A stretch of 64,000 bases of DNA from assembly GCF_004342065.1 (NCBI RefSeq), contig NZ_SLZU01000001.1:620001-684000 (forward strand), written 5' to 3'. Source of the DNA: Primorskyibacter sedentarius (GTDB lineage: Bacteria; Pseudomonadota; Alphaproteobacteria; Rhodobacterales; Rhodobacteraceae). Below the pieces are notes generated by a model. That model was not told where the DNA came from, made no database searches, and saw only the letters and a list, made by a program, of their open reading frames with translations. The translations under genes and the position numbers were made by a program. Positions 37,939 to 47,390 of the stretch are shown in pieces. Positions within the stretch are counted from its first letter, which is position 1. Each line of letters opens with the position of its first letter.

Positions 37939-38847
37939 ATGAAACTTTCAATCGTTCTCGCCACTGCTGGCCTTGTCGGCGCCTTGGCAAATGCCAGTCA
38001 GGCCGACATCACCGTCTCTTCCAAGATTGATACGGAAGGTGGGCTGCTGGGCAACATGATCGCCCTTGCCCTTGAGGATGCAGGTCTTCCGGTGGACCGT
38101 CGCCTCCAGCTGGGCGGCACGCAGGTTGTGCGCGAGGCTATTTTGGCCGGTCAGATCGACATCTACCCGGAATATACCGGCAATGCCGCGTATTTTTTCA
38201 ACGAAGCCGACAGCGATGTGTGGAAGGATGCCGAGGCCGCCCACACCCGCGCGGCAGAGCTGGACGCCGAGCAGAACAATATCACCTGGCTGCAATCGGC
38301 GCCCGCAAACAACACCTGGGCCATCGCCCTTACCGGCACGCTCGCGGCAGAGAATGATCTTGTCACCATGTCCGATTTCGGCGCCTGGGTGGCGAACGGG
38401 GGCGAGGTGAAGCTGGCCGCATCGACAGAGTTCGTCTCCTCCCCCGCAGTGCTGCCGGCCATGCAGGACGCCTATGGCTTTGTGCTGACGCAGGATCAGA
38501 CGGTGGTTCTGTCGGGCGGCGATACCGCGGCGACCATTCAGGCGGCGGCACGCGGAACCTCCGGCGTGAATGCCGCGATGGCCTATGGCACCGATGGCGG
38601 CGTGGGCGCGACCGGGCTGGTCGTGATGACCGATGACAAGGGTGTGCAGCCGGTCTATGAGCCCGCCCCGATCGTGCGCGGTGATGTGCTGGCGGAATAC
38701 CCCGCGATCGCCGAGGTGCTGAACCCGATCTTTGCCAGTCTCGACATGGCGACGCTTCAAAAGCTGAACGGGCGCATTCAGGTGGGCGGCGAACCGGCCG
38801 AGGCCGTGGCGCGCGACTACCTCACCCAAGCCGGGGTTCTGGACTGA
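37939..38847 (+). CDS. Osmoprotectant ABC transporter, binding protein (OsmF/YehZ type)
   Basis: A 302-residue periplasmic binding protein of the quaternary-amine class (OpuAC/YehZ-like). A signal peptide (1-22) precedes ADITVSSKIDTEGGLLGNMIALALED. The family blocks LGGTQVVREAILAGQIDIYPEYTG and YDQ-like ligand positions follow. E. coli YehZ (OsmF) and related proteins take up glycine betaine or choline analogues during osmotic stress, and the exact ligand is not visible. It is first of four genes in the order of yehZYXW. A weak AAAGGA ribosome site is 12 bases upstream. The 267-base gap before it contains no gene. Confidence 0.88.
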   Translation: MKLSIVLATAGLVGALANASQADITVSSKIDTEGGLLGNMIALALEDAGLPVDRRLQLGGTQVVREAILAGQIDIYPEYTGNAAYFFNEADSDVWKDAEAAHTRAAELDAEQNNITWLQSAPANNTWAIALTGTLAAENDLVTMSDFGAWVANGGEVKLAASTEFVSSPAVLPAMQDAYGFVLTQDQTVVLSGGDTAATIQAAARGTSGVNAAMAYGTDGGVGATGLVVMTDDKGVQPVYEPAPIVRGDVLAEYPAIAEVLNPIFASLDMATLQKLNGRIQVGGEPAEAVARDYLTQAGVLD

Positions 38848-38858
38848 TCGCCGGAGCC

Positions 38859-40031
38859 TTGTCCTCGCCAAGCCCGCGCGCTGCCTTTTCCGCGCCCGGG
38901 CTTCTTTTTGCCGTGCTAGGCCTTGCAGCGCTTGGCGCGCCCTTCATGACCTTGGCGGCCAACCGCATCGTCGCGGGCGACGGGGTGGCGTCATGGAACC
39001 TCGCCGGCCCCGGCGTGACATGGCCGGGATTGGCTGCATTGGCCACGGCGCTTCTGCTTGGTCTGCATCCGCGCCGCCCATGGCTGCGGCTGGCAGGTGC
39101 GGCGCTGGGTCTGGCCGGGCTGGTCTGGCTTTTGGCCGGGGGTGCCTCCGCCCTGCTGGACGGCGCCGGGGAATATGCGCGCGTCTCGCCCGGGGCGGGG
39201 TTCTGGTGCCTGCTGATCGTGCTCGCTCTGCTGATGGCTGACGCCTTGGCAGTGCTGTCACCCCGCCCCTTGATCAAGGCGTCTCTGTTGATCGTCGCGG
39301 CGAGCCTGCTTGCCGTGCTGCTGGGGTCAGGGGCGCTGGTCGATCTGTCCATCATGCAGGAATTTGCCAGCCGCAAAGATGCCTTTGCGGATGCCACGCT
39401 GCGCCACCTCGGTCTTTCCTTCGGGTCGCTGATTGCGGCGGCGGCACTTGGCCTGCCGCTTGGAATGCTGTGCCATCGCCGTGAGGCGCTGCGGCGTGCC
39501 ACGCTGCCGGTGCTCAGCTTTCTGCAAACCATCCCGTCGCTGGCGATGTTCGGGATCATGATCCCGTTGCTTGGCTGGGTCGGGGATAATGTCCCCGGTG
39601 CGCAGGCCTTTGGCATTGCAGGCATCGGCTTCGCGCCTGCCTTTCTGGCCTTGGTGCTCTATTCCCTGCTGCCTGTTGTTGCGAACACGGTGGCAGGCCT
39701 GCAAGGCACCCCGCCCGCAACCCGTGAGGCCGCACGCGGCATGGGGATGACCGCAAGACAGCTTTTGCTGCGGGTCGAATTGCCAATTGGCCTGCCCATC
39801 ATCCTCACAGGCATTCGTATCGTGCTGGTCCAGAACATTGGCCTGGCCGTCATCGCCGGGCTGATCGGCGGGGGTGGCTTTGGCACATTTGTCTTTCAGG
39901 GCCTCAACCAGACGGCAACGGACCTGATCCTGCTTGGCGCGCTGCCAACCGTGGCGATGGCGCTCACGGCGGCGATTGTCATGGACATCCTCGTCGCACT
40001 GACCCGCCCCCTGCCAGAGAGCGCAACATGA
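38859..40031 (+). CDS. Osmoprotectant ABC transporter permease (YehY-like)
   Basis: A 390-residue inner-membrane permease with about eight hydrophobic segments. The first half is a long extra membrane region. The second half is the OpuCB-type core, starting with RHLGLSFGSLIAAAALGLPLGML and including the coupling loop ATREAARGMGMTARQLLLRVELPIGLPI. The start is probably TTG at 38859 (MSSPSPRAAFSAPG), preceded by GGAG. It overlaps the ATPase gene by four bases. It pairs with the second permease at 40960 to form the channel. Confidence 0.88.
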   Translation: MSSPSPRAAFSAPGLLFAVLGLAALGAPFMTLAANRIVAGDGVASWNLAGPGVTWPGLAALATALLLGLHPRRPWLRLAGAALGLAGLVWLLAGGASALLDGAGEYARVSPGAGFWCLLIVLALLMADALAVLSPRPLIKASLLIVAASLLAVLLGSGALVDLSIMQEFASRKDAFADATLRHLGLSFGSLIAAAALGLPLGMLCHRREALRRATLPVLSFLQTIPSLAMFGIMIPLLGWVGDNVPGAQAFGIAGIGFAPAFLALVLYSLLPVVANTVAGLQGTPPATREAARGMGMTARQLLLRVELPIGLPIILTGIRIVLVQNIGLAVIAGLIGGGGFGTFVFQGLNQTATDLILLGALPTVAMALTAAIVMDILVALTRPLPESAT

Positions 40032-40963
40032 TCGAAATCGACCGAATTTCAAAGCAATATGAAGGCCGCAACGTTGTCGATTCCGTCTCGATGACGGTCG
40101 AGACCGCCACGATCACGGCAATCGTTGGCACTTCCGGATCAGGCAAGACAACGCTGCTGCGCATGATCAACCGCCTTGTGGAGCCAAGCTCTGGCGAGGT
40201 CCGGATAAACGGACAGCCCACCGGGGCGCTGCAACCACACGAGCTGCGCCGCCGCATCGGCTACGCCATTCAGGGTCACGGTCTGTTTCCGCATCACACG
40301 GTGGGGCGCAATATTGGTGCTGTGCCAGAGCTTTTGGGCTGGCCGGGCCAGAAGATCCGCGCGCGCGTGGACGAGCTTCTGACACTTTTCGGTATGGAGC
40401 CCGCCCAGTTCCGCGATCGTTACCCGGCCGAGCTGTCAGGCGGGCAGCAGCAGCGTGTCGGCGTGGCCCGCGCGCTGGCTTCGCGGCCCGATCTGATGCT
40501 GATGGATGAACCGTTCGGCGCGCTTGACCCGATCATACGGGCCAGGGCGCAAGAGGATCTGCGCCGTATCCAGAAGACGCTTGGCTCCACGATCATGCTG
40601 GTTACGCATGACATGGAAGAGGCCATTCACCTTGGCGACAAGGTGGCGGTGATGGATGCGGGGCGTCTGGTCCAATACGGCACCCCGGCAGAAATCATCC
40701 AAAGGCCCGCGACGGATTTCGTGGCCGAGATGGTCGGCGGTGTCGATCGTCCACTCCGTCTTCTGTCGCTTGTACCCGTCTCCGAGATTGTCGAGGACGG
40801 ACCGGCAGAGGGCGCGCCGGTGCAGACCAGCACCAACTTGCGCGATGCGCTTTCAACCTGCCTTTGGTCCGGGCGTGACGCTTTGCCGGTGGTTCGTGAC
40901 GGCGCACCGGTTGGCCGGGTGACACTCGGCGCGATCCGCGCCCGCGCGGAAGGCCCCGAATGA
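40028..40963 (+). CDS. Osmoprotectant ABC transporter ATPase (YehX-like)
   Basis: A 311-residue ABC ATPase of the OpuA/ProV class. It has Walker A GTSGSGKTT (34-42), signature [17 protein letters not shown] and Walker B LMLMDEPFGALDP. The last 90 residues are a short CBS-like regulatory segment (FVAEMVGGVDRPLRLLSLVPVSE, then LPVVRDGAPVGRVTLGAIRA), shorter than the tandem CBS domains of OpuAA, which sense ionic strength. Start and stop both overlap neighbours with ATGA. Confidence 0.92.
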   Translation: MIEIDRISKQYEGRNVVDSVSMTVETATITAIVGTSGSGKTTLLRMINRLVEPSSGEVRINGQPTGALQPHELRRRIGYAIQGHGLFPHHTVGRNIGAVPELLGWPGQKIRARVDELLTLFGMEPAQFRDRYPAELSGGQQQRVGVARALASRPDLMLMDEPFGALDPIIRARAQEDLRRIQKTLGSTIMLVTHDMEEAIHLGDKVAVMDAGRLVQYGTPAEIIQRPATDFVAEMVGGVDRPLRLLSLVPVSEIVEDGPAEGAPVQTSTNLRDALSTCLWSGRDALPVVRDGAPVGRVTLGAIRARAEGPE

Positions 40964-41706
40964 CGCGGGCGCTTGTCTTTCGGGCAGCGCTCTGTGCGCT
41001 GCTTCTGGCACTGGTTTTGCGGCCGGACTGGTTCGTACCGGTCTTTGCACCATTCGCGCCGGAAGGTGGCCCTGTCATCTATGCGCGCGCGTCACTGCTG
41101 TCGCTGTCGCTCAGCCATCTGGGGCTTGTGGTGCTGGCAACAGTGGCCGCAACCCTTGTCGCGGTGACGCTCGCCATTCTCGTGACGCGCCCCGCAGGAG
41201 CGGTCTTTCGCCCCCTCTCCCGCACGATCACCAATATCGGGCAGACCTTCCCGCCGGTGGCCGTTCTGGCCCTTGCAGTGCCCGCGTTGGGGTTCGGGGC
41301 GGGGCCGACACTGGTCGCGTTGTTCCTTTATGGCTTGTTGCCCATTTTCGAAAACGCCGTGACCGGGCTTGCCGCTTTGCCGACAGCAACAATGGAAGCC
41401 GCCCGGGGCATTGGCCTGACGCGCTGGCAACGGCTGTGGCGGGTGGAGCTTCCCCTCGCGCTGCCCGTTATCCTGACCGGCATTCGCCTGTCCGCGGTGA
41501 TCGCCCTTGGCACCGCGACCATCGGATCAACGGTGGCTGCGCGCACATTGGGCGAGGTGATCATCGCGGGGCTTCTGACCAACAACACCGCCTATGTTCT
41601 GCAAGGCGGATTGGTCGTCGGCCTGTTTGCGGTGCTGCTCTACGATGCCATGGTGCAGCTTGAAACGCGGCTTGCGCGCCGCTTTGGCAATCTGACGGGT
41701 GGCTAG
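40960..41706 (+). CDS. Osmoprotectant ABC transporter permease (YehW-like)
   Basis: A 248-residue permease of the OpuCB class. It has a transport core LSLSHLGLVVLATVAATLVAVTLAILVTRPAGAVFR, the coupling loop ALPTATMEAARGIGLTRWQRLWRVELPLALPVILTGIRLS, and a VGLFAVLLYDAMVQ end. It is the fourth gene of the unit, after the ATPase. It likely partners the longer permease at 38859. Gene order matches the E. coli yehZYXW operon, but the substrate cannot be read from the sequence. Confidence 0.92.
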   Translation: MTRALVFRAALCALLLALVLRPDWFVPVFAPFAPEGGPVIYARASLLSLSLSHLGLVVLATVAATLVAVTLAILVTRPAGAVFRPLSRTITNIGQTFPPVAVLALAVPALGFGAGPTLVALFLYGLLPIFENAVTGLAALPTATMEAARGIGLTRWQRLWRVELPLALPVILTGIRLSAVIALGTATIGSTVAARTLGEVIIAGLLTNNTAYVLQGGLVVGLFAVLLYDAMVQLETRLARRFGNLTGG

Positions 41707-41773
41707 CGCGTCTGGATGGACCCCCTCCCTCAGCGCCAGGCCGGGGAAGGGGTGATGTCATGGCAACCACCGC

Positions 41774-44700
41774 CTATTCGGCGGGGACGGCTGTACCCAT
41801 CTCTCTTTCATGGCGGAGCCGCTTTGTCGCCATGCCGGGTTCCGCGCCCCATACCGCGATCCAGCGGTAGAAGACCGGCGTCAGGAACAGGGTAAAGACG
41901 GTGGCAAAACCGAGCCCGCCGACAATCACCCAACCCACGGCGATACGCGCCTCTGCCCCTGCCCCGGAGGTCAGGATCAGCGGCAGCCCCCCGAACACGG
42001 TCGACACCATGGTCATCATCACCGGGCGGATCCGCAGGCGAAGCGCGTCGCGAATGGCGCTGTCGATATCCTGCCCTGCCTCGCGAAGCTGGTTGGCAAA
42101 TTCGACGATCAGGATTCCGTTCTTGGCCATCACCCCGATCAGCATCACCAGCCCGATCTGGCTGTAATAGTTCAGTGATCCGCCGCTGATCGAAATGGCC
42201 AGCAGTGCCGCCGCAAGGCCAAACGGGACGGTCAGCATGATGACAACAGCGCTGGCGAGGCTTTCGAATTGGGCCGCGAGCACAAGGAACACGACGATGA
42301 AGGCCACACCGAACACCGTGTACATTGCCGTCTGGCTGTCGTCCAAGCTTGCCGCCTCGCCTGTGAAGATCAGGCCCATGCCATCGGGCAGCGACCCTGA
42401 CGCGATCTCTGTCAGCCGCGCCATGGCGGTGCCAAGATCAACCCCTTCGCCCAGGTTCGCCTGCGCCGAAACGGCCAGCGTTCCACCCTGCCGGACAAGC
42501 GTGGACTGGCTGAGGACAGGCTCCAGCGTCGCGGCGGCCGAAAGCGGGACATATCCGCCACCGGGCAGCTGCAACTGGATGTTGTCCAGATCGGACGGGT
42601 CGTCGATCGGCGGGCCGCCCGGCACGAGGTTTACGTCAGTTTCGATATTGTCGGCAAAGACGGTCACCGCAGTTTCGCCCTGTATCAGCGCGCCGATGGT
42701 GCGGGTGATCTCGGCCTCGGTCAGGCCAAAGACGCTGGCCATATCCGGATCAACCCACACTTCGAACTGGGCCTGAACGGAATCGTTCGACAGTTGCGGG
42801 TTAAGGAAGGTGTCGTCCTGCGCCATTGCGGCGACAAGATCGCTCGCAGCCTCCGTCATGGCGTCAACATCAATGCCGGTGATCGCGAATTGCAGACCGC
42901 GCCCCGCGCCCCGGATGTTCAGGCTGTTGGTCGAGCGGGCGCTTGCCTGAACGCCGGGGACCTGTGCCAACCGGGTGCTAAGTTCGGCCACAAGCTCTGC
43001 CTGGCTGCGATCCCGTTCGGCCCAGTCCGCCAGACGCACCACGATGAACGCACTGGTGCCGCCCCCGACCCCGATGATGCTTTGCACCGCCGCGACCTCG
43101 CCGCTCTCGCGGTAGGGCAGCAGGATGTCCTCGATCAGCGCGACCTGCGTATCGAGATAGTCGACCGTGGTGTCGGACGCGCCGCGCGCCTGCACAAGGA
43201 AGAACCCGCGATCCTCGGTCGGGGTGATGCTGGAGGACAAGGTCCCCGCCGCGCCCGCCGCGATGATGACAAAGGCGCCTGCAACCGCAAGCACGACAAC
43301 GGGCATCCGGATTGCGCGGTCCATGACCTTGTCAAAGGCGCGCGCGGCAAAGCCCGGACGCGCCGGTGGCCCATCCGCGACATCCACCTTGCCGGGATCA
43401 AGAAATGCCGCAAGGACCGGTGCCAGCGTCAGCGCGGTGATGGAGGACAGCGTTACAGCGAAGGCCAGAACAAAGCCGAATTCGCTGAACACGCCCCCCG
43501 CCTGACCGGGGAGGAATGAAATCGGGATGAACACGGCCGCCAGCGTCGCGGTGGTCGAGATGACGGCAAAGAACACCTCGTTCGTACCCGCAGCAGCGGC
43601 GGCGAAGGCGCCCATGCCCTGCTTGCGTTTTCGCACGATATTCTCGATCACCACGATCGCATCGTCCACCACCATCCCCGTCGCCAGAACCAGCGCCAGA
43701 AGGCTGATCGTGTTGACAGAGAACCCCGTCAGCCAGATTGCCGCAATCGTGCCCACCAGTGCCACGGGGATCGTGACAGCGGGGATGATCGTGGCGCGCG
43801 GGCTGCGCAGAAAGGCAAAGATCACTGCCACCACGATGACCGTGGCCAAACCGATGGATTTGACCACTTCGTTGATGGACCCTTCGATGAATGTGCCGTC
43901 ATCCGATGTCACGATCAGCTCAACACCTTCTGGCAGTGAGGCCTTCAGCTCGGCCACCGCCACGGCCACGTCCTGCGAAATGGACAGGGTGTTGCCGACC
44001 GACTGCCGGGTGATATCAAGCCCGACCGCCGTCTGCCCGTTGACCCGGGTCAGAACGCTACCTTCCTCTGGCAGAAGCCGGACAAAGGCCACATCCGCGA
44101 CGCGCGTGTTCGCATCAATCGGGACCTGCGCGACCATCTGAGTGGTCACGTCGGCATTGGCGACGCGCAAGGCAAGGGTCTGCGCCTCTGTCTCAAGCTG
44201 ACCAAGCGGCGTGTCATCGCGCAGCGCTGCCAGCGCATCGGACACGTCAAAGATCGTCATGCCGCGGCTTTGCAGCGCGGGCATGTTCAGCGTCACCCGG
44301 AATTCGTTGGGCCTGTCGCCGCGCACCGTGACCTCGGCAATCCCGTCGATGGTCGAAAGCCTGTCATAGACCGGGCCTTCGGCAAGGGTTGTCAATTCGT
44401 CCAGACTGGCATCGCCAAGCAGCGCCAGCCGGATGATGGCGTCGGCGTTGCTGTCGCTTTTCGACACGGACGGATCATCGTCAATGTCATCGGGAAGTTG
44501 GCGCAGTGTGCTTGATACGATCTCGCGCGCTTCGTTCGCGGCCACGTCCACATCCGTTCCTTCGGAAAGGTCGATGGTGATGCGGCTTTCCCCGGTCGAA
44601 GAGGTCGATTCAATGTAGGAGAGCCCTTCCAGCGCGCTCAGCGCATCTTCGAGGACCTGCGTGACCTCCCTGTCGACGGTGGAGGGTACAGCCCCCTCGT

Positions 44701-44881
44701 AACTGGTGCGGACGGACAGGACCGGCCGGTCCACATCCGGCATCTCTCGCACATCGACGGACGCCAAGGCCGCCAGTCCCGCAATCAGGATCAGCAGGTT
44801 GATGACAACGCCAAAGATCGGCCGTCCGACAAACAGGTCAGCAAGACCGGACCGGCGCTCTGTCACGGGAGGAGTGCTCAT
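41774..44881 (-). CDS. RND multidrug efflux permease
   Basis: A 1035-residue resistance-nodulation-division transporter of the HAE-1 group, with 12 membrane helices and two large periplasmic loops. It uses proton motive force to pump out drugs, solvents or other compounds through a periplasmic adaptor and outer-membrane channel. The N-terminal helix GRPIFGVVINLLILIAG and the proton-relay motif GMVVDDAIVVIENIV are typical, and a matching helix (GLVMLIGVMAKNGILIVEF) lies in the second half. It overlaps the upstream adaptor by four bases. No outer-membrane channel gene is nearby. Substrate range unknown. Confidence 0.95.
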   Translation of the reverse strand: MSTPPVTERRSGLADLFVGRPIFGVVINLLILIAGLAALASVDVREMPDVDRPVLSVRTSYEGAVPSTVDREVTQVLEDALSALEGLSYIESTSSTGESRITIDLSEGTDVDVAANEAREIVSSTLRQLPDDIDDDPSVSKSDSNADAIIRLALLGDASLDELTTLAEGPVYDRLSTIDGIAEVTVRGDRPNEFRVTLNMPALQSRGMTIFDVSDALAALRDDTPLGQLETEAQTLALRVANADVTTQMVAQVPIDANTRVADVAFVRLLPEEGSVLTRVNGQTAVGLDITRQSVGNTLSISQDVAVAVAELKASLPEGVELIVTSDDGTFIEGSINEVVKSIGLATVIVVAVIFAFLRSPRATIIPAVTIPVALVGTIAAIWLTGFSVNTISLLALVLATGMVVDDAIVVIENIVRKRKQGMGAFAAAAAGTNEVFFAVISTTATLAAVFIPISFLPGQAGGVFSEFGFVLAFAVTLSSITALTLAPVLAAFLDPGKVDVADGPPARPGFAARAFDKVMDRAIRMPVVVLAVAGAFVIIAAGAAGTLSSSITPTEDRGFFLVQARGASDTTVDYLDTQVALIEDILLPYRESGEVAAVQSIIGVGGGTSAFIVVRLADWAERDRSQAELVAELSTRLAQVPGVQASARSTNSLNIRGAGRGLQFAITGIDVDAMTEAASDLVAAMAQDDTFLNPQLSNDSVQAQFEVWVDPDMASVFGLTEAEITRTIGALIQGETAVTVFADNIETDVNLVPGGPPIDDPSDLDNIQLQLPGGGYVPLSAAATLEPVLSQSTLVRQGGTLAVSAQANLGEGVDLGTAMARLTEIASGSLPDGMGLIFTGEAASLDDSQTAMYTVFGVAFIVVFLVLAAQFESLASAVVIMLTVPFGLAAALLAISISGGSLNYYSQIGLVMLIGVMAKNGILIVEFANQLREAGQDIDSAIRDALRLRIRPVMMTMVSTVFGGLPLILTSGAGAEARIAVGWVIVGGLGFATVFTLFLTPVFYRWIAVWGAEPGMATKRLRHEREMGTAVPAE

Positions 44882-46104
44882 GTCGGTTCCTTTGCGGGCG
44901 CCTGCGCGTTGCCATCCATAAGGCGCGCGGCCGGCGGGGTCTGCCCGTCTGCGGGGGGGCGGCGATCTGCGGGAGCCCCGCCCGGGGTCGAGATCTGCAT
45001 CCCTTCCCGCAATTTCTGCGCACCCTCGGTCACGACCAAGGTGCCTTCGGGAATATCTGCGTCAATCCACACCGCGTCGTTCTGACGATACAGGATGGTG
45101 ACGGGGACCTGGCTGGCAACGCCATCAGCGTCGATCCACACGCTGGACCCGGACCGGGACCACGTGATCGCCGTAGAAGGCACCCGGCGCAACGGTTTGC
45201 TTTCCTGGGTCATCCGGACCGCGAATGTCATGCCCGGCCACAGCAGACCTTCCGAATTGTCTATCTCGGCCTTGACGGTCACGCTGCGGGTGACCGGGTC
45301 GATACGGCTGTCAAAGGAGACGATATTGCCGATAAAAACCCGCCCGGTCAGGGTGGAGGTGCTGGCCAGCACGTCTTTCGTCTCGGCCAGCATACCGATT
45401 GCACGCTCCGGCAGTTCGAATTCCACCACGATGACATCCGACTGGTCGATGCTGACGATGACGCTGTTCGCGCTGAGCGTTTCTCCGACATCGACGTCGC
45501 TCTGCCCTAGCCGCCCCGAGATCGGCGCGCGGATTGTCTGGTCTTCCAGCGCGACCTCTGCCAGGCCCACTGCGGCCTCTGCCAGTCGCAGGTTCAGGCG
45601 CGCCTCGGACAGGGTGACATCCGTCACGGTCGTGTTGCCGCTTTGCCGAAGCCGCTCGTAGCGGGCGACGGTGTCGCTGGCCAGTTCCAGTTCGGCATGC
45701 GCGATTTCAAGGTTCAGCGCCTGTATGCGGGCATCAAAGCGCAGCAGAACGTCGCCTTCGGCCACCTCGCGATTGGCTGCCAGATTTACCTCAACCACGG
45801 TGCCCGCGATTTCCGAGACAACGTCAACACTGCGCAGCGCCGACCCGGTGCCGATCGCGCTCAGCACGCTTTCGTAGGGCTGGTTTTCAAGCGCAGTCGT
45901 CACGACCGTCGTCGCTCTGGAGCGTCCGCCCGGACCACGGGGCATACCGGCGCCCGGACGCGCCCCATTGGCAGCGTCGGCACCGGTCCCGGCAGTGCTG
46001 TCATTGCCCAACATGGCCGATAGCGGGGCGGGCATGCCGAATGTCACAGTATAGGCCCCTGCCAGAATGGCGGCCGCTGCGACCAAAGTCATCAGTCTGC
46101 GCAT
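44878..46104 (-). CDS. RND efflux periplasmic adaptor (HlyD/AcrA type)
   Basis: A 408-residue membrane-fusion protein. The start is taken at 46104 (MRRLMTLVAAAAILAGAY), a signal-anchor type N-terminus, with MTLV at 46092 as an alternative. It has the lipoyl-like domains (VVSEIAGTVVEVNLAANREVAEGDVLLRFD and DQTIRAPISGRLGQSDVDVGETL), a central coiled-coil hairpin, and a beta-barrel end. A disordered Pro/Gly-rich stretch (NGARPGAGMPRGPGGRS) follows the membrane anchor. It is translated with the RND permease. No regulator gene of the TetR class is next to it; the RHH gene at 47391 is a possible alternative regulator. Confidence 0.93.
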   Translation of the reverse strand: MRRLMTLVAAAAILAGAYTVTFGMPAPLSAMLGNDSTAGTGADAANGARPGAGMPRGPGGRSRATTVVTTALENQPYESVLSAIGTGSALRSVDVVSEIAGTVVEVNLAANREVAEGDVLLRFDARIQALNLEIAHAELELASDTVARYERLRQSGNTTVTDVTLSEARLNLRLAEAAVGLAEVALEDQTIRAPISGRLGQSDVDVGETLSANSVIVSIDQSDVIVVEFELPERAIGMLAETKDVLASTSTLTGRVFIGNIVSFDSRIDPVTRSVTVKAEIDNSEGLLWPGMTFAVRMTQESKPLRRVPSTAITWSRSGSSVWIDADGVASQVPVTILYRQNDAVWIDADIPEGTLVVTEGAQKLREGMQISTPGGAPADRRPPADGQTPPAARLMDGNAQAPAKEPT

Positions 46105-46436
46105 CTTGAAAAATGTCCCTTTAACAGTTCTTGGTCTTTTTAACGCCGTTGCCGCGCTGTTCCGTCGAAAAATTCTGCGGATGCGAAATTTTCTTTGGGA
46201 CAGGTCGTCCCGCAGGGCCGCCACCCGGGTGTACCAAGAAGCAGGTTGCAATTTTGTATATACATTCGCTATGCTTCGTCGTGACGGGCCTAGGCCCGGT
46301 TTACGGCCTCATCAAGATGCTCATTCAATAGAAAGTAACAAGCTGCCTGAATCCGACGAAAATGGGCGCAGATCCATCCCGGCTCTCCCGACGTTCGGCA
46401 TGTTCCCTTCAGGCCAAAGTGAAGGAGACCCCTCCC
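46105..46436. other. Divergent promoter region between RND adaptor and HhH gene
   Basis: A 332-base gap with no supported gene. It includes the TGTATATACA palindrome (46255-46264), a second perfect palindrome CGGGCCTAGGCCCG (46285-46298), and -35/-10-like elements flanking the first one. Confidence 0.6.
46246..46275 (+). promoter_or_regulatory. Promoter-like element with TGTATATACA operator candidate
   Basis: TTGCAA (46246-46251) and TATGCT (46270-46275) are spaced by 18 bases. The perfect palindrome TGTATATACA (46255-46264) lies between them, a classic position for repression of the gene at 46437. The same palindrome recurs before the RHH gene at 47347-47356. Confidence 0.45.
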
Positions 46437-46997
46437 ATGACCCCCATTCTGAAAGTCACCGGCATCGGCCCCGCCATGGCCAGTCTCTTGGCTGCAAAAG
46501 GCGTCAAGACGGCTGAAGATTTGGCCGATCTGTCGCTTGAGAGCTTGCAGTCGGTCCCCCGGGTCGGACCGCAGCGCGCCGCCGCAATCCTTGCCTCTGC
46601 CAAAGAAACAGTTGCTGCGAATGCGCCCGAAGAAGCTCCCGAACCCGCAGCACCAAAGGCCCCCGCGCCTGCCCAGGTCGCTGAACCTGTAGCTGAACCT
46701 GTCGCGACCGCCGATGAAGAGGCTCAAAGCGATGCCTCTGACGAAGAGGTACAGCCGGTAGCGGCGCCCGCCAAGAAGAAACCTGCGCAAAAGGCTGAAA
46801 AGAAGCCTGCCAAGAAGAAATCCAAGAAAAAACCGGCTGAAAAGAAAACCTCGAAGAAGAAGAAAAAGAAGAAGGTTGCCGAGAAAAAGGGCAAGACGGC
46901 CACAAAGAAGTCAAAGCCTGAAAAGAAAAAGGACGCCAAGAAGTCGGGTGGTAAGAAGGCGGGCGGTAAAAAGAAGAGCAAGTCGAAGAAAAAGTAG
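46437..46997 (+). CDS. Helix-hairpin-helix protein with histone H1-like lysine tail
   Basis: A 186-residue two-part protein. Residues 1-60 hold two helix-hairpin-helix motifs (KVTGIGPAMASLLAAKG and VPRVGPQRAAAILA), which bind DNA backbone non-specifically. After an acidic/Pro-rich linker (62-105), the last 80 residues are Lys/Ala/Pro repeats (KKKPAQKAEKKPAKKK and similar) like eukaryotic histone H1 tails and bacterial HctB or AlgP-type proteins. A GAAGGAG site nine bases upstream fixes the start. It probably binds or compacts DNA. No enzymatic domain is present. It is monocistronic with a hairpin after it. Confidence 0.82.
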   Translation: MTPILKVTGIGPAMASLLAAKGVKTAEDLADLSLESLQSVPRVGPQRAAAILASAKETVAANAPEEAPEPAAPKAPAPAQVAEPVAEPVATADEEAQSDASDEEVQPVAAPAKKKPAQKAEKKPAKKKSKKKPAEKKTSKKKKKKKVAEKKGKTATKKSKPEKKKDAKKSGGKKAGGKKKSKSKKK

Positions 46998-47030
46998 CGT
47001 CGCAAAGGGTGGAAAACCCTTGCCCGACCA

Positions 47031-47057
47031 GTCACCCCGGCATCATCTCGGGGTGAC
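47031..47057 (+). terminator. Hairpin after the HhH gene
   Basis: GTCACCCCG (47031-47039) pairs perfectly with CGGGGTGAC (47049-47057) with a nine-base loop. No T-run follows, so it may be a partial terminator or mRNA end stabiliser. Confidence 0.55.
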
Positions 47058-47325
47058 CTACCCGCCCATACGGGACGCCCGATCAGGAACAACGCCCCAC
47101 TCGCAGCCCTGCCGACAGATCCTCGGCGCAGTCGCTTTTTCGCCGTGCGAGGCGTGACGCGTTTACCGAATGGTCAGGACTTGTCAGCCGACCGCCGTTT
47201 ACTGCTTCTTGTATCGGATCTGTAAAGCAGCCTCGGCAACCAGGGCAGGAACGAGCGTGACCTGCCAAGGCGTTCCTGAACAAGGATGTGTCTTGCGTTT
47301 TGAAGGATCATGTCAAACCTCGATA

Positions 47326-47358
47326 TGGACTCGAAAATACATCCAATGTATATACATT
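47326..47358 (+). promoter_or_regulatory. Promoter with palindrome AATGTATATACATT
   Basis: TGGACT (47326-47331) could be a -35 and TATATA (47349-47354) a -10 element, 17 bases apart. The latter lies inside a perfect 14-base palindrome (47345-47358) containing TGTATATACA. It lies 33 bases before the RHH gene and may be its own operator. Confidence 0.5.
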
Positions 47359-47390
47359 TTTGACGAAAATTTCAAGAGGCGCTCACTGAC

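Larger units (their letters stand above)
46998..47390. other. Intergenic region between HhH and RHH genes
   Basis: A 393-base gap without a supported gene. It contains a hairpin (47031-47057) and, at the right end, the A/T-rich promoter of the RHH gene with the TGTATATACA palindrome. Confidence 0.55.
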
